The notes under the pieces are model-generated. The model saw only the letters and a list, made by a program, of their open reading frames with translations, had not been told where the DNA came from and did no database searches. 13,732 nucleotides of DNA from Promethearchaeota archaeon (GTDB taxonomy: Archaea > Asgardarchaeota > Lokiarchaeia > Sigynarchaeales > SOKP01). The stretch covers positions 1-13,732 of the forward strand of contig JAEOTL010000094.1 in the NCBI GenBank assembly GCA_016839845.1, written 5' to 3'. The first letter of the stretch is position 1; every line of letters starts with the position of its first letter. The position numbers were made by a program, and so were the translations under genes. This document shows positions 11,705 through 13,732 of this stretch, in pieces.

Positions 11705-13732
11705 CTACTGCTTAACCAAACCGTCAGCAATTCCTGAATATGTTCGCAGATTTCTAAATACCAGAAGAACTGAGACACTTACTACACCGATAATGGTGAA
11801 TAAAGATACTAAAAACACGTATTCCATTATTGGTTTAGGTATAGTAAATGAAAAATTATCACCGTAAAAGACATTCGTGTTATTTGCATAATCCCGAGCG
11901 ACAATTAAAAAGGAGTATATTCCTGGATTCATCTTATTAACATTTAAAACGATCTCATTTTCATTTTCATCAAAATCATTGATTAAACTATAATGCGAAT
12001 AATTATCAAAATCATTCTGTGAGACAAGTAGCAATACCCGTTCCACACCTGAACGATTTTCATCAATATTGATATTGAAATATATGGAATTTGAAGTTGA
12101 GGGATTGTGTGGTAAGCATTCAACACTGTGTAGTGAGGGTGTAATGTCGTCGGTGAGTGTTGTAAAGTTAAAGTACGAGGGAATCAAATTATGACCTGTT
12201 ATTGTTACATTATAGGTTTCATTAGCTTGAGCTGGTAACCGAAATTTAGCCAATCCATTCTGGTCAGCATAGACTGTATGATATTTCCCATCAGTTGTAG
12301 AGAAATGAATTCTAGCATATGGAATTGTTACATTATCTTCATTAGTAATAGTAAGAGAGACTAATTGAGCTTCATAAATATCTTTAGTAAAAGGATCACT
12401 AGCTGATTTTGGGACTGCTGTGTACACATCTACTTCAGGATCACCCAAAAGACAGTATGTTAGCAGATTCTTACGTTCAGCGTCGGGGTGTAGGACACCT
12501 CCCCGATAATAATCACTGTTGATATACGAAACTTTGGAGTCATACAATGCTCTTCCTTGCTGGTATTTCTTTTGTTGAAAAAACTCCTTCCAAAATAGTT
12601 TTGCATTCCCACGATTTAATTTTTCTAGATTCACATCATATTGATAATACCATGTAGTTCTTAAACCCCCAATGTATCCTATAGCGCCCCCTAATGTCCT
12701 TTTTATTAACGTCTCTCCTATGCTGTTATCGTTGACATCATATGTGGAGGTTGAACATGCATCTACATAAACTAATGATGGCATATAATCATTTGCAGAA
12801 ATGGCAGCATCACCAGAAGTGAAATAAGTACTCACAACATCACTAAATTGGGCATCAGTCCCGTGTCCTGCAAAGAGCATTGTAGAATAACCAGTATTAA
12901 CTCGTGATCGAAGATTATTTCGAGTTAGAGTATCCTCATCATTTGGTGCAGGTGCTTCATTAGGGGTAAAGCTACTTGTTGTGCGGTATAAATGGGTAAA
13001 GTTTGTATCTGGAAATAAATAATTCTCCCAAATGTGTTCGGTCAATCTTGCCTCATCTTCTGGAGGATTCATGCTGGATATTCCTCCGGCAAGAAGCATT
13101 CTACTCATCCAGTTACCTTTCAATGGGTTTTTTTCATATTTAACTGTCTTATTTACCATGAGTTCAAGTTCACTGGCGTCATTTGCTGGCAGTCGGCCAA
13201 CATAAACTTCGGGATCCCATGAAATTTCATCCAAACCAAATGTATTATCTAGTGGTGCTTCCCCATAATTACCATCCTCATCGCTATCCCAGCTTCCAGT
13301 AAGATCAGCATAATAATAGTCTGTAGGTTTATAATTTTCATTTCCAACTAGCTCATGTGCTCCCTCCCCCCATCTTAGTACATCAGGATTAAAAACATTT
13401 CTAATTGGGATTTTATTTGATTGAGCATCCCCCGCTAATAGTACCCATTGTATATCTTCTTTTTCGTAGTAAGATTTAATCATATTTCTTATCTTTTCTT
13501 GAGTATCTACCCCCTCATACAAAGAAAAATTGCTCAATATTATAGTATTAACTCCCTTATCATTTTTCCAGTCTCTTAATGGTTTTAACGCATCGATAAA
13601 GTCAGTTTCATTTGGTGAAATTATCAACATATTGACTTTTGGGTTATACCAGCTGTCATTTAAAGAAGTATAATCAATTTCTGGTATGAAGGACAACTCT
13701 ACATCAGAATATCCACTATAACCGAGATCTAC
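11705..13732 (-). CDS. Gingipain-like C25 cysteine peptidase, membrane anchored (5' partial)
   Basis: Clan CD protease of the C25 (gingipain) family, secreted and membrane-tethered. The catalytic dyad is visible as LFAGHGTDAQ (His) and LVYVDACSTSTYD (Cys), about 278 and 314 residues from the in-frame TTG at 13696. The N-terminal propeptide-like and alpha/beta part includes VNMLIISPNETDFIDALKPLRDWK and DIQWVLLAGDAQSNKIPIR. After the catalytic domain come two beta-sandwich regions: one like a carboxypeptidase-regulatory/Ig fold (SLTITNEDNVTIPYARIHFSTTDG...), and one Ig-like with many N-x-S/T sites. A C-terminal transmembrane helix (EYVFLVSLFTIIGVVSVSVLLVF) and a short basic cytoplasmic tail follow. 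The frame stays open to the window edge (12 further codons, VDLGYSGYSDVE), so the true start and signal peptide lie outside; the TTG is not the start. Likely role: extracellular protein breakdown for peptide use. Confidence 0.93.
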   Translation of the reverse strand, partial: VDLGYSGYSDVELSFIPEIDYTSLNDSWYNPKVNMLIISPNETDFIDALKPLRDWKNDKGVNTIILSNFSLYEGVDTQEKIRNMIKSYYEKEDIQWVLLAGDAQSNKIPIRNVFNPDVLRWGEGAHELVGNENYKPTDYYYADLTGSWDSDEDGNYGEAPLDNTFGLDEISWDPEVYVGRLPANDASELELMVNKTVKYEKNPLKGNWMSRMLLAGGISSMNPPEDEARLTEHIWENYLFPDTNFTHLYRTTSSFTPNEAPAPNDEDTLTRNNLRSRVNTGYSTMLFAGHGTDAQFSDVVSTYFTSGDAAISANDYMPSLVYVDACSTSTYDVNDNSIGETLIKRTLGGAIGYIGGLRTTWYYQYDVNLEKLNRGNAKLFWKEFFQQKKYQQGRALYDSKVSYINSDYYRGGVLHPDAERKNLLTYCLLGDPEVDVYTAVPKSASDPFTKDIYEAQLVSLTITNEDNVTIPYARIHFSTTDGKYHTVYADQNGLAKFRLPAQANETYNVTITGHNLIPSYFNFTTLTDDITPSLHSVECLPHNPSTSNSIYFNINIDENRSGVERVLLLVSQNDFDNYSHYSLINDFDENENEIVLNVNKMNPGIYSFLIVARDYANNTNVFYGDNFSFTIPKPIMEYVFLVSLFTIIGVVSVSVLLVFRNLRTYSGIADGLVKQ

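Noticed and set aside
13694..13696. TTG as the start of the C25 peptidase
   Set aside because: The frame is open to the window edge and a secreted enzyme needs a signal peptide that is not here; the gene is simply cut off.
1..13732. tRNA genes, CRISPR arrays, insertion sequences
   Set aside because: I looked for T-loop GGTTCGA-type motifs outside genes, regularly spaced repeats and transposase motifs and saw none.

Overview
The window looks like the chromosome of an Asgard archaeon, probably Lokiarchaeia-like, although the rank is an inference. It is AT-rich and carries archaeal/eukaryotic-type information genes: Spt5 with NGN and KOW domains, translation factor aIF1A, and an FCF1/UTP24-like PIN nuclease. 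It also has several eukaryote-like signature genes: two Ras-superfamily GTPases with a WDFGGQ switch II, and a protein that looks like a longin plus roadblock architecture. Spacers are T/A-rich and several genes end at U-tracts, as expected for archaeal transcription.

Layout, left to right. Positions 1-3700 (minus strand): a penicillin-acylase-type Ntn hydrolase, then an acyl-CoA dehydrogenase. Positions 3886-6484 (minus strand): a longin/roadblock-like protein, Spt5 with a long acidic tail, aIF1A, and a small cupin that seems to begin at a rare AUU codon. Positions 6629-7828 (plus strand): an iron-type alcohol dehydrogenase that overlaps its convergent neighbour by its stop codon. Positions 7825-9445 (minus strand): two paralogous small GTPases with a PIN-domain nuclease between them; the upstream GTPase and the nuclease overlap by 4 nt. 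Positions 9766-10643 (plus strand): a DUF861-type cupin and a VOC-fold protein. Positions 10661-11203 (minus strand): a two-helix membrane protein. Positions about 11285-11517 (minus strand): a stand-alone RNA gene. Positions 11705-13732 (minus strand, cut by the window edge): a gingipain-like C25 cysteine peptidase with a C-terminal membrane anchor.

The standout is the RNA gene. Read on the minus strand it contains every helix of 5S rRNA, but in circularly permuted order. The 3' half (helix III 3' strand, II, V, loop E, IV, helix I 3' strand) comes first. A UUCG tetraloop then caps helix I where the normal 5' and 3' ends would be. The 5' half (helix I 5' strand, loop A, II, III, loop C) comes last. 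The new ends fall in helix III, carry a 6-nt duplication (CCGGAA), and lie in a bulge-helix-bulge-like element enclosed by a 15-bp perfect flanking stem. Cutting both bulges at the usual place and joining the inner ends gives a 122-nt circle with an exactly restored 5S loop C/helix III sequence. The most economical reading is a 5S rRNA made as the 'intron' of a minimal precursor by the tRNA-splicing machinery, giving a circular or post-processed 5S. The permuted order and the pairing are visible in the sequence; circularisation is an inference.
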